Source of the DNA: an uncultured Pseudomonadota bacterium
GTDB lineage: Bacteria; Pseudomonadota; Gammaproteobacteria; Burkholderiales; Usitatibacteraceae
DNA length: 16,951 nucleotides
Direction: 5' to 3'
Assembly (NCBI GenBank): GCA_937898635.1
Contig: CALEJW010000182.1
Span: 1-16,951 of the forward strand
The notes beneath the pieces were generated by a model. It made no database searches. It saw nothing but the letters and a program-made list of their open reading frames with translations, and was not told the DNA's origin. The position numbers and the translations under genes were made by a program. Positions 1 to 6,317 of this stretch are shown here, piece after piece (position 1 is the stretch's first letter; each line of letters starts with the position of its first letter).

Positions 1-9
1 CGAGAATCC

Positions 10-176
10 CTGGAACGCCGATGAACGCCGATGCCACGCCGATGGACGCCGATGAAAGGGCTGAGTTGAACAACATTGGACGAATGGCAGGAAGATTCGG
101 CATCGCCTCCGGGAACGAGCTACCCCACGCATTTCGGCGTCCATCGGCGTGGCATCGGCGTTCATCGGCGTTCCAG
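10..176. repeat. 43-bp inverted repeat made of phased ACGCCGATG units
   Basis: The arms at 10-52 and 134-176 are perfect reverse complements of each other, separated by an 81-nt loop. The left side carries four copies of ACGCCGATG (15-23, 25-33, 36-44, 46-54), spaced 10, 11 and 10 bp, close to one helical turn. The right side carries three exact copies of CATCGGCGT plus one degenerate copy. The structure lies across the 5' end of the gamma-glutamyltransferase reading frame. It could form a long hairpin in mRNA or a cruciform in DNA. What creates it and what it does are not evident from the sequence. Confidence 0.9.
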
Positions 177-1904
177 AGACTTGCGCTCGCATCACTCCTC
201 ACCGCCGCCTCACTCGGCACATCGGCGCAGCTGCGCCCCTCGCAGCCCGAGCCGCCCAGCGGCTGGAGCGCGAAGGAACTCCTCGTCGCGAAGCGGCACG
301 CGGTCGTCGCGGCCCACCCGCTGGCCGCGCAGGCGGGGCTCGCGATGCTCGAGAAGGGCGGCAGCGCCGTGGACGCCGCCATCGCCACGCAGCTCGTCCT
401 CGGCCTCGTCGAGCCGCACGCCTCCGGGCTCGGCGGCGGGGCCTTCCTCCTCGTCCACGATGCGAAGGGAAAGCGCACGCTCGCCTACGACGGCCGCGAG
501 ACCGCGCCCTCGGGCGCCGAGCCGCAGCTCTTCATGGGCGCCGGCGGCAAGCCCATGGCCTTCCAGGCGGCGGTGGTGGGCGGGCGCTCCGTGGGCGTGC
601 CCGGCACGCCGCGCCTGCTCGAGGTCGCCCACGCGCGCCACGGCCGGCTCCCCTGGGCGGCGCTCTTCCAGCCGGCGATCGCGCTCGCGGAGAAGGGCTT
701 CCCCATGTCGCCGCGCCTGCACACGCTCGTGGGCAAGGACAAGACGCTCTCCGCGCAGCCCGCCGCCCGCGACTACTTCTTCGGCGCCGACGGCCAGCCC
801 AAGCCCGCCGGCACGATCCTCAGGAACCCCGAGTACGCGAAGACGCTTCGCGCGATGGCGGCGAAGGGCTCCGATGCCTTCTACACGGGTGAAGTCGCCG
901 CCGACATCGTGGCGGCGGTGCGCGGCCACGCGAACCCGGGCTCGATGACGCTCGAGGACCTCGCCGGCTACCGCGTGCGCGACGTCGAGCCCCTGTGCGG
1001 CCGCTACCGCGCCTGGCGCCTGTGCGGCATGCCGCCCTCGTCCTCCGGCGGGATCGCCGTCCTGCAGATCCTCGGCGTCCTCGAGGGGCGCGACCTCGCG
1101 GCCGTGCGCCCCGGCTCCACCGAGGCGGTGCACCTGCTCTCCGAAGCCGGCCGCCTCGCCTTCGCCGACCGCAACCGCTACGTGGCCGACGACCGCTTCG
1201 TGGACGTGCCCGTGGCGGGCCTCGTCGATCCCGCGTACCTCGCCCAGCGCGCGAAGCTCATCGCGCCGGAGAAGTCCATGGGCCGCGCCCAGCCCGGCAC
1301 GCCGCCCGGCCTCAAGGTCGCGCTCGCCGACGACCCCGTGGACGAGGTCGCGGGCACGAGCCAGGTCGCCGTCGTGGACGCGCAGGGCAACGCGGTCTCC
1401 ATGACCACCACCATCGAGGGCTTCTTCGGCTCGAAGCAGATGGTGCGCGGCTTCCTCCTCAACAACGAGCTCACCGACTTCAACTTCCGCGCCGTGGAGG
1501 ACGGCCGCGCCGTGGCCAATTCGGTCGCGCCGGGCAAGCGCCCGAGGAGCTCCATGGCCCCCTTCCTCGTCTTCGACGCGGCGAGCGGCCGCCTCGAGCA
1601 GGCGCTGGGAAGCCCCGGCGGCAGCCTCATCATCAACTACGTCGCCAAGACCCTCGTCGCCACCCTCGACTGGAAGATGGACATCGGCGCCGCGATCGCG
1701 CTCCCGAACTTCGGCAGCCGCGGCGGGCCCACGGAACTCGAGGCCGGTTCCGCGCTCGAAGGGCTGTCCGCATCGCTCAAGGCCCTCGGCCACGAGGTGC
1801 GCGCCATCGACATGACGAGCGGCCTCGCGGGCATCCGCCGCACCGCGAAGGGCTGGGAGGCCGGCGCCGACCCGCGGCGCGAGGGCGTGGCCCTGGGCCG
1901 CTAG
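84..1904 (+). CDS. ggt: gamma-glutamyltransferase (GGT, peptidase family T3)
   Basis: GGT cleaves gamma-glutamyl bonds (glutathione and related compounds) and acts in the periplasm after autocleavage into two subunits. Visible family motifs are a DGRETAP segment with the substrate-carboxylate-binding Arg, AGTSQVAVVD containing the catalytic and self-cleaving Thr (codon 1356-1358), LLNNELTDF, PGKRPRSSMAP and LGSPGG. The catalytic half after the Thr is complete, and the length fits the usual ~580 aa. A hydrophobic export segment (LALASLLTAASLGTSA) is encoded from about 180. No start codon lies just upstream of it. The frame is open back to ATGs at 21, 42 and 84, the first two inside the left arm of the 10-176 inverted repeat. 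None has a good Shine-Dalgarno sequence. The start at 84 (606 aa) is chosen as the shortest extension and still gives a long Arg-rich n-region. The function is secure; the start is not. Confidence 0.93.
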   Translation: MAGRFGIASGNELPHAFRRPSAWHRRSSAFQRLALASLLTAASLGTSAQLRPSQPEPPSGWSAKELLVAKRHAVVAAHPLAAQAGLAMLEKGGSAVDAAIATQLVLGLVEPHASGLGGGAFLLVHDAKGKRTLAYDGRETAPSGAEPQLFMGAGGKPMAFQAAVVGGRSVGVPGTPRLLEVAHARHGRLPWAALFQPAIALAEKGFPMSPRLHTLVGKDKTLSAQPAARDYFFGADGQPKPAGTILRNPEYAKTLRAMAAKGSDAFYTGEVAADIVAAVRGHANPGSMTLEDLAGYRVRDVEPLCGRYRAWRLCGMPPSSSGGIAVLQILGVLEGRDLAAVRPGSTEAVHLLSEAGRLAFADRNRYVADDRFVDVPVAGLVDPAYLAQRAKLIAPEKSMGRAQPGTPPGLKVALADDPVDEVAGTSQVAVVDAQGNAVSMTTTIEGFFGSKQMVRGFLLNNELTDFNFRAVEDGRAVANSVAPGKRPRSSMAPFLVFDAASGRLEQALGSPGGSLIINYVAKTLVATLDWKMDIGAAIALPNFGSRGGPTELEAGSALEGLSASLKALGHEVRAIDMTSGLAGIRRTAKGWEAGADPRREGVALGR

Positions 1905-1950
1905 CCGACCGCAATCCCCATCCGCAATCCCGAAACCGAAAGGAACCGCA

Positions 1951-2403
1951 GTGAAGAAGATCGCCGCCGCATCCGCCCTCGCCATCGCCCTCGCCTCCGT
2001 CGCCGCCTGCGCGCAGACGGGCGCCACCCACGTCGCCGCCGCGCCCGCGGAGGTGAAGGAGCTCATCAAGAAGGACACGAAGGAAGGCCAGGGCAAGGTC
2101 GCCGCGAAGGGCAAGGCCGCGCTCGTGAGCTACACGGGCTGGCTCTACGACCCGAAGGCGCCCGACATGAAGGGCGAGAAGTTCGACACCTCCGAGGGCC
2201 GCAAGACCCCCTTCGGCTTCGTGATCGGCGCCGGCCGCGTGATCAAGGGCTGGGACGAGGGCATCCCCGGCATGATGGAGGGCGGCAAGCGCACCCTCAT
2301 CATCCCCGCGGCCCTGGGCTACGGCGAGAAGGGCGCGGGCGACAAGATCCCGCCCAACGCGACGCTGCTCTTCGAAGTGGAACTCATCAAGATCATCAAC
2401 TGA
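1951..2403 (+). CDS. exported FKBP-type peptidyl-prolyl cis-trans isomerase
   Basis: This 150-aa protein should catalyse cis-trans isomerisation of proline peptide bonds in exported proteins. An N-terminal signal (MKKIAAASALAIALASVAAC) ends in a possible lipobox (VAAC, Cys20), so it may be a lipoprotein or simply periplasmic. The single FKBP domain spans about residues 55-150. FKBP active-site positions are recognisable: Tyr61, Phe78-Asp79, Phe88, Val97-Ile98, Trp101 (VIKGWDEG), Tyr124 (ALGYGEKG) and Phe141 (LLFEVEL). The start is GTG, supported by an AAAGGA ribosome site about 8 nt upstream and by the signal peptide beginning exactly there. It begins 46 bp after ggt and ends 24 bp before the PEBP-like gene, so co-transcription is likely. 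Confidence 0.93.
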   Translation: MKKIAAASALAIALASVAACAQTGATHVAAAPAEVKELIKKDTKEGQGKVAAKGKAALVSYTGWLYDPKAPDMKGEKFDTSEGRKTPFGFVIGAGRVIKGWDEGIPGMMEGGKRTLIIPAALGYGEKGAGDKIPPNATLLFEVELIKIIN

Positions 2404-2427
2404 CCGGACGAGGGGAGGGCCCAGGCG

Positions 2428-3057
2428 ATGCTGGTCACGAGCACGAGCTTCAAGGACGGCGGCATCATCCCCGCGGAATTCGCCTTCTGTGCGATCGACG
2501 CGAAGACGCACGCCACGCTTTCCCGCAACCGCAACCCGCAGCTCGCCTGGACGGGCGCGCTCCAGGGCACGCGCTCCTTCGCGGTCATCTGCCACGATCC
2601 CGACGTGCCCAGCAAGGGCGACGACGTGAACCAGGAGGGGCGCACGGTCCCGAAGTCGCTCCCGCGCGTGGATTTCTTCCACTGGGCGCTCGTGGACCTG
2701 CCGCCTTCCGTCACCTCGATCGAGGCGGGCGAGTTCTCCGACGGCGTTACGCCGCGCGGCAAGCCCGGCCCGGCGGCGGCCTACGGCGCGCGCCAGGGCA
2801 CCAACGACTACACCGGCTGGTTCGCCTCCGACAAGGACATGGCGGGCGACTACTTCGGCTACGACGGGCCCTGCCCGCCGTGGAACGACGAGATCGAGCA
2901 CCACTACGTGTTCACGGTCTACGCGCTCGACGTGCCGCGCCTCGCGCTCGAGGGCAAGTTCACCGCGGCCCAGGCGCGCGACGCGGTGAAGGGGCACGTG
3001 CTCGCGCAGGCGACGATCACCGGCCGCTACACGCTCAACCCCGCCGTGCGCCTCTAG
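2428..3057 (+). CDS. YbhB/YbcL-type PEBP-family (Raf kinase inhibitor-like) protein
   Basis: This 209-aa protein belongs to the phosphatidylethanolamine-binding protein family, whose bacterial members bind small anionic ligands and have no settled role. The family ligand pocket is visible: DPDVP at 57-61, the FFHW histidine at 85, GPCPP at 147-151 and the HHYVFTVYALD strand at 158-168. It lacks an obvious signal peptide, so it is probably cytoplasmic. A strong GGGGAGGG ribosome site sits 8 nt before the ATG. Its TAG stop overlaps the GTG start of the next gene by one base (TAGTG), indicating translational coupling. It is slightly longer than compact bacterial members (~150-180 aa) because of an extended loop around residues 62-80. 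Confidence 0.92.
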   Translation: MLVTSTSFKDGGIIPAEFAFCAIDAKTHATLSRNRNPQLAWTGALQGTRSFAVICHDPDVPSKGDDVNQEGRTVPKSLPRVDFFHWALVDLPPSVTSIEAGEFSDGVTPRGKPGPAAAYGARQGTNDYTGWFASDKDMAGDYFGYDGPCPPWNDEIEHHYVFTVYALDVPRLALEGKFTAAQARDAVKGHVLAQATITGRYTLNPAVRL

Positions 3058-3827
3058 TGGCGATCGGCATCCTCGTCATCGGCGACGAGATCCTCTCGGG
3101 CAAGCGCCAGGACAAGCACTTCGCCCGGGCGATCGCGATCCTCGGCGCGCGGGGCCTGGAGCTCGGCTGGGCCGAGTACCTCGGCGACGACCCGGAGCGC
3201 ATCACCGCGACGCTCTCGCGCACCTTCGCGACGGACGACGTCGTCTTTTCCTTCGGCGGCATCGGCGCCACGCCGGACGACCACACGCGCCACTGCGCCG
3301 CCGCCGCGCTCGGCAGGCCGCTCGCCCGGCACCCCGACGCGGTGCGCGAGCTCGAGGCGCGATTCGGCCAGGAGACCTATCCCCGGCGCGTGCTGCTCGC
3401 GGAGTTTCCCGAGGGCGCGGAGCTCGTCCCCAACCCGGTCAACCGCGTCGCCGGCTTCAGCGTCGGCACGCACTACTTCCTGCCCGGGTTCCCCGAGATG
3501 GCGTGGGCGATGATGGAATGGGCGCTCGACACGAAGCACCGCGCGCTCTTCCGCGAGCGCCTGCCCCACGAGGAGGCCATCATCGTGAGCGGCGCGGGGG
3601 AGTCGGACCTCCTCGACGTGATGAACGCGGTCGTGCGCGACTATCCCGATCTCAAGCTCTCGAGCCTTCCGACCTTCGCCGGCGGCGGCGGGCGCTTCAT
3701 CGAGCTCGGGGTGCGCGGGGACGCGGCGCGCGTGGCCGTCGCGATGAAGTTCGTCCGCGAGTCGGTCGCGGCGCTGGGCTACGGCTTCCAGGAGCGTCCG
3801 GCGAAGGCCGCGGTGGCCACGCCATGA
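3057..3827 (+). CDS. molybdopterin-binding (MoCF/CinA N-terminal type) domain protein
   Basis: This 256-aa protein consists mainly of a MoaB/CinA-type molybdopterin-binding domain. Signature stretches are IGDEILSG (8-15), a glycine/aspartate loop GGIGATPDD (67-75) and LPGFPEM (142-148). It has no C-terminal nicotinamide-nucleotide amidase domain, so it is a stand-alone domain rather than full-length CinA. In known relatives this domain binds molybdopterin or nucleotide substrates. The exact activity of the short form is not established, and I do not assign one. The GTG start at 3057 is chosen because it begins right at the first beta strand (VAIGILVIGDE) and overlaps the upstream stop. The frame is open further upstream, but only antisense-like, Arg-rich sequence is encoded there. 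Its TGA overlaps the next ATG (ATGA). Confidence 0.88.
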   Translation: MAIGILVIGDEILSGKRQDKHFARAIAILGARGLELGWAEYLGDDPERITATLSRTFATDDVVFSFGGIGATPDDHTRHCAAAALGRPLARHPDAVRELEARFGQETYPRRVLLAEFPEGAELVPNPVNRVAGFSVGTHYFLPGFPEMAWAMMEWALDTKHRALFRERLPHEEAIIVSGAGESDLLDVMNAVVRDYPDLKLSSLPTFAGGGGRFIELGVRGDAARVAVAMKFVRESVAALGYGFQERPAKAAVATP

Positions 3828-4411
3828 GCGCCGGGACGGGAAGCCTCGGGCGCGCGCTGCTCCTTTCGCTGCTCGCGTTCCTCGCGGCGCCGGCGGCGGC
3901 GGACGAGACGGCGGCCTGGGCCGCGCTGCGCGCGGGGGGTCACGTGGCGCTGATCCGGCACGCCTCGACCGAGCCGGGCCTGGGAGATCCGAAGGGCTAC
4001 CGGCTGGACAACTGCGCCTCCCAGCGCAACCTCTCGGAGAAGGGCCGGGAGGAATCGCGGCGCATCGGCGAGCGCTTCCGCGCCGAGGGCATCCGCATCG
4101 AGCGCGTCTACACGAGCCCGTGGTGCCGCTGCCGCGACACGGCGACGGAAGCCTTCGGCAAGGCCATGGACTGGTCCGCCCTCGGGAGCTTCTTCGACGA
4201 GCCCCACCGCGAGCCGGGCATGACGGAACGGGTCAAGCAGAAGATCGGGCGCTACTCGACGCTCAGGCCCGCGGGCACCGTCGTCATGGTCACCCACAAC
4301 GTGAACATCGCCGCGCTCACGAAGCTCTCGGTCGGCACGGGCGAGATCGTGGTCGTGCGACCGGACGGCTGCTGCGGCCTCAAGGTCGTGGGGCGGATCC
4401 GGATTCCGTAG
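3824..4411 (+). CDS. exported histidine phosphatase superfamily protein
   Basis: This 195-aa protein has a signal peptide (hydrophobic residues 11-26, likely cut near AAA-DE) followed by a histidine phosphatase fold. The phosphohistidine motif is LIRHAST (catalytic Arg45-His46). DNCASQRNLSEKGR (62-75) matches the family's NLSxxG region. YTSPWCRCRDTA (96-107) carries the second phosphate-binding Arg, and VTHNVNI contains the second catalytic His (158). Several cysteines (64, 101, 103, 183, 184) could form disulfides, which fits a periplasmic location. Close relatives include Ais-type lipopolysaccharide-core phosphatases, but the substrate cannot be read from sequence. The ATG overlaps the upstream stop, and the next gene follows after 30 bp. 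Confidence 0.9.
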   Translation: MSAGTGSLGRALLLSLLAFLAAPAAADETAAWAALRAGGHVALIRHASTEPGLGDPKGYRLDNCASQRNLSEKGREESRRIGERFRAEGIRIERVYTSPWCRCRDTATEAFGKAMDWSALGSFFDEPHREPGMTERVKQKIGRYSTLRPAGTVVMVTHNVNIAALTKLSVGTGEIVVVRPDGCCGLKVVGRIRIP

Positions 4412-4441
4412 CGGGACGACCCGTCCCCGGGGGAAGCGCGC

Positions 4442-5083
4442 ATGGACGATCGTTTCCTCCAGGCCTACCTCGCCGCGTGGAGCGCGGCCTGCGTCGCGGC
4501 GATCGTCCTCTTCGTGCGCGATCCGAGCGCCTTCGCCGTCTCGCGCCGGGCGTACTGGCTCTTCCTGCGGGAGCCGTGGAAGCTCGCCACCTTCGCCGTG
4601 GCCACCGCGGGCATGGTGCTCGTCGCGCCCTTCACCGGCGACCCCACCTGGGACTACTTCGACGCGTTCTTCATGTCCGCGCTCACCTATGCCACGGCGC
4701 CGTGGGCCGTCGGCGTGGCCTTCCTCGCGGCGCGGGGGCGGAGCACCGCCCGGGAGGCTTTCGTGGCCGCCTGCGCCTGGATGTTCTCGGCGAGCTGGTC
4801 CTACGACCTCTACATCCTGCTGCGCGACGGCGTCTACCCGGCGACCTGGGCCGTCAACATCGCGGCCGCCTCGGTGCTCTACGTCTCGGCGGGGCTCCTG
4901 TGGAACCTGGAGCACCATCCCGGCCGCGGCGTGATCTTCGCCTTCCTGCGCGAAGGCTGGCCCTCGCCCTCGGCGGATCCCCGGTTCTCGCGCCTCTTCT
5001 GGATCGCGGCCCCCTTCATGGCCATCGCGGCGGCGAGCGTCGGCTACTTCCTGCTGTCGCATGCCGGTACCATCGCGCAATGA
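4442..5083 (+). CDS. multi-pass membrane protein of unknown function
   Basis: I do not recognise this family. The 213-aa product has about six predicted membrane segments: roughly residues 8-26, 47-63, 75-97, 105-125, 132-153 and 186-205. Short charged loops separate them, including a LEHHPGRG turn near 156-163 and a Tyr/Trp-rich stretch around 112-136. No enzymatic motif is visible. A purine-rich ribosome site (GGGGGAAG) precedes the ATG. Its TGA overlaps the ATG of the nitroreductase gene (ATGA), so the two are probably translated together. It sits 30 bp after an exported phosphatase. That context suggests an envelope role, but this is only a guess. Confidence 0.8.
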   Translation: MDDRFLQAYLAAWSAACVAAIVLFVRDPSAFAVSRRAYWLFLREPWKLATFAVATAGMVLVAPFTGDPTWDYFDAFFMSALTYATAPWAVGVAFLAARGRSTAREAFVAACAWMFSASWSYDLYILLRDGVYPATWAVNIAAASVLYVSAGLLWNLEHHPGRGVIFAFLREGWPSPSADPRFSRLFWIAAPFMAIAAASVGYFLLSHAGTIAQ

Positions 5084-5685
5084 CCGACGAAGCCGACGAT
5101 CTCTCGACGCTCGCATCGACGCCGGAAGGCGCTGCGGCGCTGCGGCTCCTCCTCACGCGCTACTCGGTGAGTCCGAAGCACTTGCGCGAGCCGGGCCCGA
5201 CGGACGACGAGCTCTGGGCGATGGCGATGGCCGCGCTTCGCGCGCCCGATCACAACAAGCGCATCCCCTACCGTTTCGTCGTCGCGCGAGGCGAGGGCCT
5301 CGAGCGGCTCGCCGCGCTCTTCGAGGACTACGGCCGCCGGCGCGGCAAGGAGGGCGAGGAACTCGCGCGCGAGCGCGAGCGGGCCATGCAGGCGCCCGTG
5401 GTGATCGCGGTGATCGCGCGCATCGACCCGCGCGACGAGGAGGTTCCGCCCCACGAGCAGTGGGCGAGCGTGGGCGGGGCGATCAGCAACGCCCTCACGG
5501 CGCTGCACTTCATGGGCTACGCGGGGAAGATGGTCTCCGGCGCGCGCGCCTCGGATCCCGCGATCGTTGCCGCCTGGTGCGGCGAGGGCGAGACGCTGGT
5601 GGGCTGGATTTCCGCGGGCACGCCGAAGGGCCCGGCGAAACCCCGCGGCGAGGTGGACGCGAGCGGGATCCTCGGCCGCTTCTGA
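5080..5685 (+). CDS. nitroreductase-family (YdjA-like) FMN oxidoreductase
   Basis: This 201-aa cytoplasmic protein belongs to the FMN-dependent nitroreductase family, compact YdjA-like subgroup. These enzymes use NAD(P)H to reduce nitro compounds or other small acceptors. Visible features are the N-terminal flavin-contact region (TRYSV at 26-30, then EPGPTDDEL), the helix-turn ALRAPDHNKRIPYRFVV (52-68) typical of the subgroup, and the central HEQWASVGGAISNALTALH helix (125-143). It normally acts as a homodimer with FMN at the interface. It is the last gene of the forward-strand run, and its start overlaps the membrane-protein stop. The physiological substrate is unknown. Confidence 0.9.
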   Translation: MTDEADDLSTLASTPEGAAALRLLLTRYSVSPKHLREPGPTDDELWAMAMAALRAPDHNKRIPYRFVVARGEGLERLAALFEDYGRRRGKEGEELARERERAMQAPVVIAVIARIDPRDEEVPPHEQWASVGGAISNALTALHFMGYAGKMVSGARASDPAIVAAWCGEGETLVGWISAGTPKGPAKPRGEVDASGILGRF

Positions 5686-5702
5686 GAGGCGCCCGGCAAG
5701 CG

Positions 5703-5740
5703 CCGGCGCGAAGCTCGCGCTCCGGGCTGCGCCGCGCCGG
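5703..5740. terminator. possible hairpin between convergent genes
   Basis: CCGGCGCG at 5703-5710 is perfectly complementary to CGCGCCGG at 5733-5740, leaving a 22-nt GC-rich loop. It lies in the 64-bp gap where the nitroreductase and acetyltransferase genes end facing each other, a usual place for a bidirectional terminator. There is no T-tract on either side, so intrinsic termination is uncertain. In DNA this GC-rich the stem could also arise by chance. Confidence 0.3.
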
Positions 5741-5749
5741 AAGCGCGGG

Positions 5750-6178
5750 TCAGGAACCGGCGCCGTAGACCTGCGGAAAATACCGCTCCATGAACGATCG
5801 CGGATCGGCCGGCGCCGCGAACCCGAACTGCGAATACAGCCCGTGGGCATCGGTCGTGGCCAGCGTGAAGCGGCGAAGTCCCTGCAGCTGAGCGTGGCCG
5901 ACGACCGCCGCCATGAGGGCCTTGGAGAACCCCTTGCCGCGATGCTCGGGCACGACGAAGACGTCCACGAGGTTGGCGAAAGTCGCGTAGTCGGAGATCA
6001 CGCGGGCGAACGCGACCTGCGTCGAGCCGAGGTAGCCGCCGAAGCAGAGCGAGTGTCCCAGGGCCCTCTCCACCACGGGCAGCGGGATGCCGCGCGCCCA
6101 GCTGGAATGCTCCGAGAGAAAGCGATGGATCATCGGGACGTCCAGCTCGATCCTGTCGGTGGAAATGCGCAGCTTCAT
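5750..6178 (-). CDS. GNAT-family N-acetyltransferase
   Basis: This 142-aa protein has the GNAT fold, which transfers an acetyl group from acetyl-CoA to an amine. The acetyl-CoA-binding motif A is clear: beta strand VDVFVVPE (71-78), then HRGKGFSKALM (79-89), matching R/Q-x-x-G-x-G/A. Motif B follows as LATTDAHGLYSQFGF (106-120), ending in the common YxxFGF. The length is typical of a minimal single-domain GNAT. The compact N-terminus (MKLRISTDRIELD) supports this start, although the ribosome site is weak. It lies 139 bp downstream of the cytochrome gene on the same strand and converges on the nitroreductase. The substrate is unknown. Confidence 0.92.
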   Translation of the reverse strand: MKLRISTDRIELDVPMIHRFLSEHSSWARGIPLPVVERALGHSLCFGGYLGSTQVAFARVISDYATFANLVDVFVVPEHRGKGFSKALMAAVVGHAQLQGLRRFTLATTDAHGLYSQFGFAAPADPRSFMERYFPQVYGAGS

Positions 6179-6317
6179 GGGGCGCTCGGCTCCGGTGATC
6201 GACCGCCGGGCGCGGATCGCGAGCCGGACCAGTCCTCGAAGGGGGGCGAGTGTCTTCCCCGCGGACGCCTGCTGTCAACGGGTGGGCGGCGCCCGGAGGC
6301 CCTTTGCCGCGCGGCCT

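Noticed and set aside
15..171. CRISPR-like short repeats
   Set aside because: The units are 9 bp, abutting and in inverted orientation, with no spacers. Not a CRISPR array.
210..2114. A 634-codon reverse open frame opposite ggt
   Set aside because: Low-complexity, Arg/Gly/Glu-rich translation with no motifs. The forward strand encodes a complete GGT.
1777..2997. A 406-codon reverse open frame opposite the FKBP and PEBP genes
   Set aside because: It spans two well-supported forward genes and their gaps, and its composition is shadow-like.
5745..5753. A GGGTCAGG match near the GNAT stop, possibly a fifth repeat copy
   Set aside because: Only 8-9 bases match, with no A/T-rich arm and no partner arm; chance.
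6179..6317. Terminator or small gene between the cytochrome and GNAT genes
   Set aside because: No convincing hairpin, ribosome site plus open frame, or repeat could be seen in these 139 bases.
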